Below are positions 6,788 to 15,375 of a DNA stretch of 64,000 nt, piece after piece. Position 1 is the first letter of the stretch. Each line of letters opens with the position of its first letter. The DNA comes from Parvibaculum sp. GTDB taxonomy: Bacteria > Pseudomonadota > Alphaproteobacteria > Parvibaculales > Parvibaculaceae. The notes below the pieces were generated by a model that saw only the letters and a program-made list of their open reading frames with translations, had not been told where the DNA came from and ran no database searches. Where the stretch lies: the NCBI GenBank assembly GCA_031291615.1, contig JARLIS010000058.1:1-64000 (forward strand), given 5' to 3'. The translations under genes and the position numbers were made by a program.

Positions 6788-8046
6788 CCGGCGAGGTGGA
6801 TATCGCCATTGTCGGCGCGGGTGCGGCGGGGCTGGCGGCAGCGCGGCGGGCGCGGGATTTCGGCCTGAGTTTCGCCGTGCTGGAGGCGAAGGACCGTATC
6901 GGCGGGCGTACCCATACCGATACGGACACATTCGGCGTCGCATGGGACCGCGGGGCGCATTGGCTGCATTCGGCGGCGGTCAATCCGCTGACGGGCATCG
7001 CCGAGGCGCTCGATCAGCCATATCTCGCACGCGAGAGTTTTCGCGGCCGTCATCTCAATCTCGGCGGCCGCTGGGCGAGCGACGCCGAGCGCGACGACTA
7101 TAACGACACGATCGAGGCGGCATTCGAGGCGGTCGATGCGCTGGGCACGCGCGGGCTCGATGTGCCTGCGGCGCAGGCGCTCGATGCGGGCGGGCGCTGG
7201 TATCGGCTCATCGAGCATGTGCATGAAGCGATCAGCGGTTTTCCGCCCGAGCGGATTTCGGCGCTCGATCTCCATCATTATCATGACAGCGGCGAGAACT
7301 GGCCGCTTGTTCGCGGCTATGGCGCGCTCATCGAGGCCTATGGTGCGAGCGTGCCGGTTTCGCTCGACACTCCGGTGAGCGTCATCGACCGAACGGGCAA
7401 GGGCGTCGTGATTGAGACGCCTAGAGGTTCGCTTAAGGCGCGCGCCGCCATCGTTACCGTTTCGACCAATGTACTCGCGCGCGGGCTCATCCGCTTTTCG
7501 CCGGCGCTGCCCGCCGCGCTTCAGGCCGCGCTCGAAGGCGTGCCGACGGGAGCGGCGAACAAGGTTGCGCTGAAATTTTCGCGCAACGTCTTCGACATGC
7601 CGGATACAAGCTACGCCTCGCTCATGGATGGGCGCGCGCCGTCGCGCCATGCGGTGAGCTTCCAGATCAGACCATTCGGCAGCGAACTTGCCATCGCCTA
7701 TCTCGGCGGGCGTTTCGCGGAAGAGATGGAGCGGGAAGGGGAGGCGGCGATGATCGACATGGCGCGCGCGGCGCTGGCCGACATGTTCGGCTCGTCGGTT
7801 CTCGATCATGTCGTCGGGGCGGCGGCGACCGCGTGGTCTTCCGACCCGCATATGCTCGGGGCCTATTCCTGCGCCTTGCCGGGCCATGCCGGGGACAGGG
7901 CGAAACTCGCCGAGCCGCTCGACGGCAAGGTGTTTCTGGCGGGCGAGGCCGTGCATCCCTCATGGTTTTCGACGGTGCAGGGGGCTTATCTCAGCGGCAT
8001 CCACGCAGTTGAGCGCGCGGCGGCGGCGATCGGCCATTGCCCTTGA
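6784..8046 (+). CDS. Flavin-containing amine oxidase family protein
   Basis: A 420-residue FAD enzyme. The N-terminal dinucleotide-binding motif is IAIVGAGAAGLAAARRARD, with the FAD ribose Glu in FAVLEAKDRIGGRTHTDT, which includes the GGR(T/S)HT motif of monoamine and polyamine oxidases. The aromatic WDRGAHWLH segment follows, and near the C-terminus is the second FAD contact KVFLAGEAVHPSWFSTVQGAYLSG. Members oxidise amines, or desaturate carotenoids and related substrates; the substrate here is not evident. There is no signal peptide. It overlaps the GNAT gene by four bases and is probably co-expressed with it. Confidence 0.88.
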   Translation: MTGEVDIAIVGAGAAGLAAARRARDFGLSFAVLEAKDRIGGRTHTDTDTFGVAWDRGAHWLHSAAVNPLTGIAEALDQPYLARESFRGRHLNLGGRWASDAERDDYNDTIEAAFEAVDALGTRGLDVPAAQALDAGGRWYRLIEHVHEAISGFPPERISALDLHHYHDSGENWPLVRGYGALIEAYGASVPVSLDTPVSVIDRTGKGVVIETPRGSLKARAAIVTVSTNVLARGLIRFSPALPAALQAALEGVPTGAANKVALKFSRNVFDMPDTSYASLMDGRAPSRHAVSFQIRPFGSELAIAYLGGRFAEEMEREGEAAMIDMARAALADMFGSSVLDHVVGAAATAWSSDPHMLGAYSCALPGHAGDRAKLAEPLDGKVFLAGEAVHPSWFSTVQGAYLSGIHAVERAAAAIGHCP

Positions 8047-8130
8047 GGCGGGCGGTTGCCAGAATGACGTCCATGAGAATTCGGCGCGACCAACAAGCGC
8101 CGCAAAAAAATGAACACCAGGGAGGATAGA

Positions 8131-9048
8131 ATGGCTCAACCCAAACTCATTGCGAGCGGTCTCCAGTTTCCGGAAGGCCCCATCGCCATGCCCGACGGCA
8201 GCGTTATTCTCGTCGAGATCAAGCGCGGCACGCTGACGCGCGTGACGGCGGCGGGCAAGATCGAAGTGATCGCCGAGCTTGGCGGCGGACCGAACGGCGC
8301 GGCCATCGGTCCCGACGGCGCCTGCTATGTCTGCAACGACGGCGGCTTCGAGTGGCACCAGATGGGCGATCTCACCATTCCGGGCGGCAAGCCCGCGAAT
8401 TATTCCGGTGGGCGCATCGAACGCGTCGACCTCAAGACCGGCGCGGTGAAGGTTCTCTACACCGAATGCAACGGCAATCCGCTGATCGGGCCGAACGACA
8501 TCGTCTTCGACAAGGAAGGCGGGTTCTGGTTCACCGATCACGGCAAGACGGATGGGCGCATCCAGTATCGCGGCGGCCTCTACTACGCCAAGATCGACGG
8601 GTCGATGATCAAGGAAGTGGCGTTTCCCATTCTCAGCGCCAACGGCGTCGGCCTTTCGCCAGATGAAAAGACCGTCTATGTCGCCGACACCTATTCGGCG
8701 CGTCTGCTCGCCTTCGACATCGTGGCGCCGGGAGAGCTCGGGCCGGACACGGGGCTCGGCGGCGCGGGCCGCTATGTCGGCGCGGCGCCGGGGCACACTT
8801 TCTTCGACAGTCTCGCGGTCGATGCGAAGGGCAATATCTGCGTCGCCACGATCCTCAATGGCGGCATCACGATCTTCGCGCCGGACGGCAAGAACAAGCA
8901 TGTGCCGATCGACGACATTCTCGTGACGAATATCTGCTTCGGCGGCAAGGATCTGAAGACGGCCTATATCACGGCGTCGTCGAGCGGACGGCTGCTCTCG
9001 ATGGAATGGGAGACGCCCGGCCTGCCGCTCAACTTCCTGAACAAGTGA
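8131..9048 (+). CDS. SMP-30/gluconolactonase/LRE family protein
   Basis: The ATG at 8131 is preceded by a strong AGGGAGGATAGA site, so I use it rather than the ATG 21 bases upstream; the product is 305 residues. SMP-30 beta-propeller features are the metal-binding Glu in LQFPEGPIAMPDGS, the VCNDGGFEWHQ strand, the Asn in NPLIGPNDIVFDKEGGFWFTDHG, ILSANGVGLSPDEKTVYVADT and SLAVDAKGNICVAT. Together these give the conserved E/N/D metal ligands. The family hydrolyses sugar lactones and similar cyclic esters; the exact substrate is unknown. It appears monocistronic and is followed by a hairpin at 9055-9087. Confidence 0.87.
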   Translation: MAQPKLIASGLQFPEGPIAMPDGSVILVEIKRGTLTRVTAAGKIEVIAELGGGPNGAAIGPDGACYVCNDGGFEWHQMGDLTIPGGKPANYSGGRIERVDLKTGAVKVLYTECNGNPLIGPNDIVFDKEGGFWFTDHGKTDGRIQYRGGLYYAKIDGSMIKEVAFPILSANGVGLSPDEKTVYVADTYSARLLAFDIVAPGELGPDTGLGGAGRYVGAAPGHTFFDSLAVDAKGNICVATILNGGITIFAPDGKNKHVPIDDILVTNICFGGKDLKTAYITASSSGRLLSMEWETPGLPLNFLNK

Positions 9049-9054
9049 CGGAAT

Positions 9055-9087
9055 CGTGTCCGCGAATGCATCGGCTTTGCGGACACG
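9055..9087 (+). terminator. Hairpin after SMP-30 gene
   Basis: A nine-base perfect stem (CGTGTCCGC / GCGGACACG) with a 15-base loop, immediately after the stop codon at 9048. A T-rich tract is weak (GTCTTCAC), so termination may be inefficient or factor-dependent. Confidence 0.55.
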
Positions 9088-9179
9088 TCTTCACGCTGAC
9101 GAAGTTGCGTGCCAGACTGCGCGCGCTTGAAACGGCTTCCGGATTCTCAACAGGGAGCCGTAACCCCGGGAGGACTATA

Positions 9180-9536
9180 ATGCGCCTTTTCTTCAGTGTT
9201 CTCGTTGCGTCAGTTGCGTTCACCGGTGCGGCTCTCGCCGATCCCGATGCAAATCTCTTCGGCAACACGGTCGTCATCACTTCGGCCGCCGGTGTGACGA
9301 AGGCGAAGGTCAACAAGGACAACACCTATTCGACGGTGCTTCCCGATGGAAAGACCGTGAAGGGGAGCTGGGCGGCGCAGGGCGATGAGACCTGCTACAC
9401 GCAGACCGAACCGGCGCCGGCAGCGGGCGCCAAGCCCTTCTGCGTGAAAAACGAGACGCACAAGGTCGGCGAGACCTGGGAAGCCCCGGGCGCGGATGGC
9501 AAGCCCGTGAAGATGGAACTCGTCGCCGGTCAGTAA
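9180..9536 (+). CDS. Small secreted protein, tandem paralog A
   Basis: A 118-residue protein with a Sec signal peptide (MRLFFSVLVASVAFTGAALA, cleavage likely after ALA). The mature part of about 98 residues has the order NTVVITSAAG, KVNKDNTYSTVLPDGKTVKG, then two Cys (CYTQ and FCVKN) and a GETWEAPG turn. It reads as a small beta-rich periplasmic domain, possibly with one disulfide. The gene at 9742 is a clear paralog with the same layout. GGGAGG lies seven bases before the ATG. I cannot assign a function. Confidence 0.75.
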   Translation: MRLFFSVLVASVAFTGAALADPDANLFGNTVVITSAAGVTKAKVNKDNTYSTVLPDGKTVKGSWAAQGDETCYTQTEPAPAAGAKPFCVKNETHKVGETWEAPGADGKPVKMELVAGQ

Positions 9537-9555
9537 ATCCGACGGTTCAATTTCG

Positions 9556-9585
9556 ACGGCCGGTCTCTCGCGGGACCGGCCGTTT
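9556..9585 (+). terminator. Terminator after paralog A
   Basis: A perfect 10-bp stem (ACGGCCGGTC / GACCGGCCGT) with an 8-base loop followed by TTTCC. The same stem core recurs in the terminator after paralog B, so the duplication seems to include the terminator. Confidence 0.75.
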
Positions 9586-9741
9586 CCATTTGCGGCTTTT
9601 GCTGCGATGCGAGACGAGATGCAGCGGCGACATTCCGGCAGCGGAACATATGTTTGGAGGCGTTGCGCGGCATGTCACGATGCGCGCCGCTACAAGGGCC
9701 GCACGGCCGGAGTAACCGGCCTTCAATGAGGGAGGACTATG

Positions 9742-10098
9742 ATGCGTCTCGTTCTCAGTGTTCTGGTTGCGTTGTTTGCGTTCACCGGCTTTGCGCTCGC
9801 CGAGGGCGATCCCTTCGCCAATTATTACGACAACACCGTCACCGTCACGAATGCGAAGGGCGAGCGCTCCGTGCTCATCAACAAGGACGGGACCTTCACG
9901 CAGAAGCTGGCCGATGGAAAAACATCGACCGGCAAGTGGAAGATCGACGGCGACAAGGGCTGCTTCGTCGCCGACAATGCGGCGCCGGACGCCAAGCCCT
10001 ATTGCGTTGCCGCCGTCTCGCACAATGTCGGCGATAGCTGGGATCTGACCGCGCCCGACGGCACGGCGGAGAAGGCATCGCTGAAGGCGGGGCGCTGA
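9742..10098 (+). CDS. Small secreted protein, tandem paralog B
   Basis: A 118-residue product from the second of two adjacent ATGs (9739 is the alternative). The signal peptide MRLVLSVLVALFAFTGFALA resembles that of paralog A almost residue by residue. The mature part has NTVTVTNAKGERSV, NKDGTFTQKLADGKTSTGKWK, the two Cys (GCFVAD and PYCVA) and a GDSWDLTAPDG turn. Ribosome site and start context (GGGAGGACTATRATGCG) are identical in both copies apart from one base. Divergence in the mature domain shows an old duplication. The function is unknown; secretion to the periplasm is inferred. Confidence 0.75.
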   Translation: MRLVLSVLVALFAFTGFALAEGDPFANYYDNTVTVTNAKGERSVLINKDGTFTQKLADGKTSTGKWKIDGDKGCFVADNAAPDAKPYCVAAVSHNVGDSWDLTAPDGTAEKASLKAGR

Positions 10099-10118
10099 CG
10101 CCTCAGGATGAGTTGCGA

Positions 10119-10158
10119 ACGGCCGGTTCCTCGGAGGAGGGACCGGCCGTTTTTCTTT
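10119..10158 (+). terminator. Terminator after paralog B, between convergent genes
   Basis: A stem ACGGCCGGT...ACCGGCCGT with extra inner pairing, followed by TTTTTCTTTC. It lies 20 bases after the paralog B stop and 8 bases before the end of the convergent mrp gene. Confidence 0.85.
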
Positions 10159-10165
10159 CGAGCCG

Positions 10166-11350
10166 TTATTCGATCACGATCTTCGGCGTCTTGCGAGCCT
10201 GCTGGCCGAGCGCGGCGTCGATATGTTCGCCGACGCGCCGCGCGATCTCGATGAAGATGCGGGCCTCTTCGCTGTCCGGCGCACTGGCGACGATGGGCGT
10301 GCCGGCGTCGGAGGTTTCGCGCACCGACATGTGGAGCGGCACTTCGCCGAGGAAATCGCAGCCGAGCGTTTCGGCCATGCGCCGCGCGCCGCCCTGGCCG
10401 AAGATGTAGGATTTCTCGCCCGAGCCGGGGCTGACGAAATAGGCCATGTTCTCGACGATGCCGAAAATCGGCACATGGGTCTTTTCAAACATCGCATAGC
10501 CCTTGCGCGCGTCGATGAGGGCGATTTCCTGCGGCGTCGAAACGATGACGGCGCCGGCAAGCGGCACGCGCTGGGCCATGGTGAGCTGTGCATCGCCGGT
10601 GCCGGGCGGCATGTCGACGATCAGCACGTCGAGCGGACCCCAGGAGAAGTCCATCATCATCTGCGTCAGCGCCGATTGCACCATGGGCCCGCGCCAGACG
10701 ACGGGGGCGTCTTCCTCGATGAAGAAGCCGATCGACATGGCCTTGAGGCCATATCTTTCCATCGGCTTCAGTTTTTTGCCGTTCGTATCGGGGTCGGCTT
10801 CCGGCTTGCCCTTCAACCCGAGCATGCGCGGGATCGAGGGCCCGTAAATATCGGCGTCGAGAATGCCGACGCGGCGGCCGAGCGCGGCGAGGCCGAGCGC
10901 CAGATTGACGGCGACCGTCGATTTGCCGACGCCGCCCTTGCCGCTGGCGACCGCGACGATGGCGGCGACGCCGGGAATGCGCAACGGTTCGGCCTGTGCC
11001 GGGCCACGGGCGGGAGCGTGCGAATGACCGGCATGGTCGTGATCGTGGTCGTGCCCATGATCGTGATTATGCGCATGAGAATGGCCGCCGCGCGCGGGCG
11101 CGCGATGCGCGGTCAGAACGGCGGTGACGCTCAACACGCCGGGGAGCTTGCGCACAGCCTCTTCGCAAGCGCGGCGAACCGGCTCCATCGAGGCGCCGCG
11201 CTCGGGCGCGACTTCGAGGCTGAAACCGACATGGCCTTCGCGTATCACGAGGCCTTGAACGAGGCCGGCGGAAACGACATCTGTACCGGCACCGGGATCG
11301 TCGACGCCTGACAGGGCTTTCACGATGTCGTCGCGTGTGGCGCTGGGCAT
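10166..11350 (-). CDS. apbC: Mrp/NBP35 family P-loop ATPase (iron-sulfur carrier) with His-rich linker
   Basis: A 394-residue protein. Residues 1-85 form a MIP18/DUF59 domain. Residues 90-111 are a His/Asp-rich linker containing HNHDHGHDHDHDHAGHSH. The ATPase follows, with deviant Walker A ASGKGGVGKSTVAVNL (about 135-150), GILDADIYGPSIPRMLG and VDMPPGTGDAQLT. The family carries and inserts Fe-S clusters in the cytoplasm. The C-terminal CPxC cluster motif of Salmonella ApbC is absent; the equivalent segment reads AYFVSPGSGEKSYIFG. The start MPSATRDDIVKALSGV fits the family. It faces hflK across a 165-base divergent promoter region. Confidence 0.92.
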   Translation of the reverse strand: MPSATRDDIVKALSGVDDPGAGTDVVSAGLVQGLVIREGHVGFSLEVAPERGASMEPVRRACEEAVRKLPGVLSVTAVLTAHRAPARGGHSHAHNHDHGHDHDHDHAGHSHAPARGPAQAEPLRIPGVAAIVAVASGKGGVGKSTVAVNLALGLAALGRRVGILDADIYGPSIPRMLGLKGKPEADPDTNGKKLKPMERYGLKAMSIGFFIEEDAPVVWRGPMVQSALTQMMMDFSWGPLDVLIVDMPPGTGDAQLTMAQRVPLAGAVIVSTPQEIALIDARKGYAMFEKTHVPIFGIVENMAYFVSPGSGEKSYIFGQGGARRMAETLGCDFLGEVPLHMSVRETSDAGTPIVASAPDSEEARIFIEIARRVGEHIDAALGQQARKTPKIVIE

Positions 11351-11433
11351 GATGGGCGACTTTCCGAATTGATGACTTGTTTATTATTGGCTCAGGGAGG
11401 CAGCGCTGCGTGTGCGTGTCGCGCCTGGTTGCG

Positions 11434-11462
11434 TTGCTTCTTGCGAGTGGCTGTCATATAAA
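11434..11462 (+). promoter_or_regulatory. Probable sigma-70-type promoter of hflK operon
   Basis: TTGCTT (11434-11439), a 17-base spacer and TATAAA (11457-11462). Transcription would start near 11469, leaving a leader of about 47 bases before the hflK ATG at 11516. Confidence 0.6.
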
Positions 11463-11515
11463 CCCCGGTGCATGGAAATCCAACGGACCTTGCTCTTCCA
11501 ATCAAAGGAATATTG

Positions 11516-12688
11516 ATGCCCTGGAGTAATCAGAACGGTGGTGGCGGCGGCGGCTGGCAGGGCGGCGGCGGCCGTGGACCGTGGGGGCAGGGACCATCCG
11601 GCGGCGGAAATCAGCCGCCAGACCTCGATGAATTGATCCGGCGCGGTCAGGAAAAACTCAGGCAGGTGCTGTCGGGCGGCACCGGCGGAACGGGCGGCCT
11701 GCGCGGACCTGTCGCAGTGCTGGGTCTCGCCGTCATAGTTTTCCTCGCCTGGAGCTCCTTCTTCCGCGTCGATACGGACCAGCAGGGCATCGTGCTTCGT
11801 TTCGGCAATTTCGTGCGCTCCGAAGCGCCGGGCCTTCACATGAAGCTGCCTTATCCGATCGAAACGGTTGAACTGCCGACCGTGACGCGCATCAACAGTT
11901 TCCATGTCGGCATGAACGAGATCGGCACGCCGGTGCCGGCCGAAAGCCTGATGCTGACGGGCGACGAGAACATCGCCGACATCACCTTCACCGTGCTCTG
12001 GCGCATCAGCGACGCCAAGGCCTATCTCTTCAACATTCAAAACGCGGACGGCGCGGTCAAAGCCGTCGCCGAAAGCGCGATGCGCGAAGTGGTCGGCCAG
12101 TCGAATATCGACGTGTTGCAGACGACCGGCCGTAACGACGTGCAGAAGAAGGTGCGGACGCTGATGCAGTCGGCGCTCGATTCCTACGGCCCCAATGGCG
12201 GCGCGGGCATCGAAGTGACCGAAGTGCAGCTGAAGAACGTCGATCCGCCCGCGGCCGTCATCGACGCCTTCCGCGACGTGCAGGCGGCGCGCACCGACCA
12301 GGAGCGGCTGCAGAACGAAGCGACGACCTATGCCAATACGGTCGTTCCCAAGGCGCGCGGTCAGGCGTCGCAGATCACGCAGGCCGCCGAGGCCTATCGC
12401 GAGCAGATCGTCGCCGAAGCGCAGGGCGAAACGAAGCGCTTCCTGCTCATCTATAACGAATACAAGAAGGCGAAGGACGTGACGCGCCGGCGCATGTATC
12501 TCGAAACGATGCAGGAAGTCATCGGCGGCATCAACAAGGTGCTTGTCGATCCGAACGACGGCGGGAAGGGCGTGCTGCCCTATATGCCGCTGCCGGGCCT
12601 CAAGACAATTTCACCGGCGCCTGCCGCATCGTCATCCGACACGACGCTCGGCGCGACGCCGACCACCAATCCGGGAGCGCAGCAATGA
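11516..12688 (+). CDS. hflK: Membrane protease modulator HflK
   Basis: The ATG at 11516 after AAAGGAAT gives the expected start MPWSNQNGGGGGGWQ and 390 residues; the open frame 48 bases longer is not needed. A Gly/Asn-rich cytoplasmic N-terminus with PPDLDELIRRGQEKL precedes a single membrane span (about residues 63-80, VAVLGLAVIVFLAWSSFF). The SPFH/band-7 domain follows (DTDQQGIVLRFGNF, TGDENIADITFTVLWRI, ADGAVKAVAESAMREVVG). The long helix with RGQASQITQAAEAYREQIVAEAQGE completes the fold. HflK pairs with HflC to form the cage that controls FtsH. hflC overlaps its stop. Confidence 0.95.
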   Translation: MPWSNQNGGGGGGWQGGGGRGPWGQGPSGGGNQPPDLDELIRRGQEKLRQVLSGGTGGTGGLRGPVAVLGLAVIVFLAWSSFFRVDTDQQGIVLRFGNFVRSEAPGLHMKLPYPIETVELPTVTRINSFHVGMNEIGTPVPAESLMLTGDENIADITFTVLWRISDAKAYLFNIQNADGAVKAVAESAMREVVGQSNIDVLQTTGRNDVQKKVRTLMQSALDSYGPNGGAGIEVTEVQLKNVDPPAAVIDAFRDVQAARTDQERLQNEATTYANTVVPKARGQASQITQAAEAYREQIVAEAQGETKRFLLIYNEYKKAKDVTRRRMYLETMQEVIGGINKVLVDPNDGGKGVLPYMPLPGLKTISPAPAASSSDTTLGATPTTNPGAQQ

Positions 12689-13575
12689 ACAGATCGTTCG
12701 GTGTCGGCGCTGCGGTCGTCGTTCTTCTGGCGGCCTTCATCGTCTATTCATCCGCCTATGTCGTCGACATGAAGAGCCAGGCTCTGGTGCTTCAGTTCGG
12801 CGATCCGCGCGGCGAGCCGGTGACGGAGCCGGGGCTTCACTGGAAGCTCCCCTTCGTCCAGAACGTCGTCTATATCGACAAGCGCATCCTCAACCTCGAA
12901 ACCTCGTCCGACGAAGGCGAAGTCATCGCGAAGGACCGCAAGCGGCTCGTCGTCGACGCCTTTGCGCGCTACCGCATCGTCGATGCGCTCCGGTTCTATC
13001 GCGCGGTCGGCGATCCGGCATTGAGCGATGCGCGGCTGACGCCGATCTTCATCTCGTCGCTGCGCAACGTGGTCGGCGACAATACGCTCGAAGCGCTGGT
13101 GCGCGACAATCGCTCCGGCCTCATGCGGACGATCCGCGACGTCTTCAACAGCGCGACGCATGATTTCGGCGTCGAGGTGGTGGACGTCCGCATTCGCCGC
13201 GCCGATCTGCCGGCGGCCAACAGCCAGGCGATTTATCGCCGGATGCAGACCGAACGCGAGCGGGAGGCGGCCGAGCTTCGGGCGCAGGGCCAGCAGCTGG
13301 CGCAGGAAATCCGGGCCAAGGCCGACCGCGACGTGACGGTCCTCCTCGCCGATGCGGAGCGCGACGGGCAGATCGCCCGCGGTGAAGGCGACGCGACGCG
13401 CAGCGAGATCTATGCCCAGGCGTTCGGGCAGGATCCTGAGTTCTTCGCCTTCTACCGCTCGATGCAGGCCTACAAGGCCGGGCTCAAGGGCGACAACACG
13501 ACGATGGTCATCTCGCCCAACTCCGAGTTTTTCCGCTATTTCGGCGACGAAGCCGGCGGCGGCGCGAAGCGCTAG
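12685..13575 (+). CDS. hflC: Membrane protease modulator HflC
   Basis: A 296-residue partner of HflK. It has one N-terminal membrane span (FGVGAAVVVLLAAFIVYSSAYVV, which acts as an uncleaved signal anchor), the SPFH start VDMKSQALVLQFGDPRGE, the conserved PGLHWKLPFVQNVVYIDKRILN and TSSDEGEVIAKDRKRLVVDAFARYRI. The coiled-coil helix RMQTEREREAAELRAQGQ and the DPEFFAFYRSMQAYKAG segment near the C-terminus follow. With HflK it forms a periplasm-facing complex around FtsH. The ATGA overlap with hflK supports stoichiometric synthesis. Confidence 0.96.
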   Translation: MNRSFGVGAAVVVLLAAFIVYSSAYVVDMKSQALVLQFGDPRGEPVTEPGLHWKLPFVQNVVYIDKRILNLETSSDEGEVIAKDRKRLVVDAFARYRIVDALRFYRAVGDPALSDARLTPIFISSLRNVVGDNTLEALVRDNRSGLMRTIRDVFNSATHDFGVEVVDVRIRRADLPAANSQAIYRRMQTEREREAAELRAQGQQLAQEIRAKADRDVTVLLADAERDGQIARGEGDATRSEIYAQAFGQDPEFFAFYRSMQAYKAGLKGDNTTMVISPNSEFFRYFGDEAGGGAKR

Positions 13576-13590
13576 ACGCCGGGGGACAGC

Positions 13591-13776
13591 TTGAAGGACC
13601 TTCTCTCGGCCTTCGGGCTGGTGCTGGCGATCGAAGGCGCGCTTTATGCGGCTTTTCCGGGCCCCATGCGCCGGGCGCTCGCCTCGATCGGGATGCAGCC
13701 CGATCAGGCGCTGCGGGCCGGAGGATTGCTTGCATTGGCGACCGGTGTTGTGCTGGTCTGGCTGGTGCGCGGCTAG
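13591..13776 (+). CDS. DUF2065 family small membrane protein
   Basis: A TTG start (GGGGGA seven bases before) gives 61 residues beginning (L)KDLLSAFGLVLAIEG. Two hydrophobic helices flank a short loop containing PDQALRAGGL. This is the DUF2065/YjeT pattern, a tiny inner-membrane protein commonly encoded next to hflK-hflC. It starts 15 bases after hflC and precedes degP by 32 bases, so all four probably form one membrane-protein quality-control operon. Its biochemical role is unknown. Confidence 0.85.
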   Translation: MKDLLSAFGLVLAIEGALYAAFPGPMRRALASIGMQPDQALRAGGLLALATGVVLVWLVRG

Positions 13777-13808
13777 AGCCTGAGGCGCAGGCGATTCGGG
13801 AGCAGGGA

Positions 13809-15359
13809 ATGCGGGTACGGTTGAGTGGGCATGCGGCGCGCAGCGGATTTTTGCGCGCTTTCCTCGTCCTTGTCATAGGCGCCGGACTTCAGATATCGGC
13901 GGTTTCGGCCGAGGCGAACAGCATTCCGACCGGCTTTGCCGACCTGGCCCAGAAGCTCTCTCCGGCCGTCGTCAATATCTCGACTACGCAGACGATCCGC
14001 GAAAAGGACGACGCCGCTCCCGACGATCAGCAGGGTGGCGACGATCAGCAAGGCGACGGAGATCAGCAGGGCGACGAAGATCAGCAAGGCGGGGGCGATC
14101 AAGGCGGCGACGATCAGGGCGGCAACGCCGAGCCCGCGCCCTTCGGCGATCAGCAGGATCAGGCGCCCGGCAAGGGGCAGCCCGAAAAGGTGCAGTCGCT
14201 CGGTTCCGGCTTCGTCATCGACCCTTCGGGCATCATCGTCACCAACAATCATGTGATCGACGGGGCCGACAAGATCGACGTCACCTTTACCGACGGCACG
14301 ACCTTGCCCGCGAAAGTGCGCGGCCGCGACGAGAAGACCGACATCGCCGTTCTTCAGGTCCAGACGAAACTTCCGCTTCCCTTCGTGAAGCTCGGCGACA
14401 GCAACAAGATGCGCGTCGGCGACTGGGTCATGGCGATCGGCAATCCCTTCGGCCTTGGCGGCAGCGTCACAGCAGGCATCGTCTCGGCGCTCAACCGCGA
14501 CATTCATGCTGGCAATTACGACGACTTCATCCAGACGGATGCGGCGATCAATCGCGGAAATTCCGGCGGGCCGCTTTTCAATCTCGCCGGCGAAGTGATC
14601 GGCATGAACACGGCGATCATCTCGCCCTCAGGCGAATCCGTCGGCATCGGCTTTGCCACGCCGTCGAGCACCATCATTCCGATCACCAGCCAGATCATCA
14701 AATCCGGATCGATCAAGCGCGGCTGGATCGGCGTCCGCATCCAGACGGTGACGCCGGAAATCGCGGCGACGCTCGGCCTCACCGAGACGCATGGCGCGCT
14801 GGTCGCCGGCGTCGCGCCCGGTGCGCCGGCCGCCGCGGCCGGCATAGAAACGGGCGATCTCATCACCTCCTTCAACGGGCAGAAGGTGCGCGAAATGCGC
14901 GATCTGCCGCGCATCGTCGCCGAAACGGAGGTCGGCAAGGAAGTGCCGATCGAGCTTTTACGCGGCGGCAAGGCGAAGACGCTGACGATCAAGGTGGCGC
15001 AGCTCGAAGATCAGAAAGCCGCCGCCAAGTCCACTCAGCCGAAGAAGCTGCCGGCCATCGAAAAGATGCAGGTGCTCGGCCTCGACCTTACCGTGCTGAC
15101 GCCGGAGATGCGCGATCACTTCAAGGTCGGGGCGGATGTGACGGGCGTGCTCATCAGCGACGTTTCGCCTTCGAGCACCGCCGCCGACAAGGGCATCAGG
15201 CCCGGCGACGTCATCATCGAGGTTGCGCAGGTGCCGGTGAAGACGCCGAAGGACGTCGCCGCGCGCGTTGCGGCGGAAAAGAAGGCCGGGCGGAAATCCG
15301 TGCTGATCCGGTTATCGACGGGCGGCGGCGCGAGTTTCGTCGCCCTGCCGATCGAGTAG
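13809..15359 (+). CDS. degP: DegP/HtrA-type periplasmic serine protease with Asp/Gln/Gly-rich insert
   Basis: A 516-residue Do-like protease. A signal peptide occupies roughly residues 1-34 (ending ISAVSAEA). The LA-loop region (about 72-106) is replaced by a low-complexity DQQG/GDDQ repeat. The trypsin-like triad is visible: His in VTNNHVIDGAD, Asp in TDIAVLQVQ, Ser in RGNSGGPLFNLAG. Two PDZ domains follow (KRGWIGVRIQTV...APAAAAGIETGDLI, and LGLDLTVLTPEM...ADKGIRPGDVIIEV). It degrades or refolds misfolded envelope proteins. It is downstream of hflKC and ends 17 bases before convergent serB. Confidence 0.95.
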   Translation: MRVRLSGHAARSGFLRAFLVLVIGAGLQISAVSAEANSIPTGFADLAQKLSPAVVNISTTQTIREKDDAAPDDQQGGDDQQGDGDQQGDEDQQGGGDQGGDDQGGNAEPAPFGDQQDQAPGKGQPEKVQSLGSGFVIDPSGIIVTNNHVIDGADKIDVTFTDGTTLPAKVRGRDEKTDIAVLQVQTKLPLPFVKLGDSNKMRVGDWVMAIGNPFGLGGSVTAGIVSALNRDIHAGNYDDFIQTDAAINRGNSGGPLFNLAGEVIGMNTAIISPSGESVGIGFATPSSTIIPITSQIIKSGSIKRGWIGVRIQTVTPEIAATLGLTETHGALVAGVAPGAPAAAAGIETGDLITSFNGQKVREMRDLPRIVAETEVGKEVPIELLRGGKAKTLTIKVAQLEDQKAAAKSTQPKKLPAIEKMQVLGLDLTVLTPEMRDHFKVGADVTGVLISDVSPSSTAADKGIRPGDVIIEVAQVPVKTPKDVAARVAAEKKAGRKSVLIRLSTGGGASFVALPIE

Positions 15360-15375
15360 GCGGCGGAGCCTTGCT

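Noticed and set aside
14022..14127. Possible CRISPR-like array in degP
   Set aside because: The repeats are in-frame codon repeats (Asp/Gln/Gly) without spacers; they encode a low-complexity protein loop.
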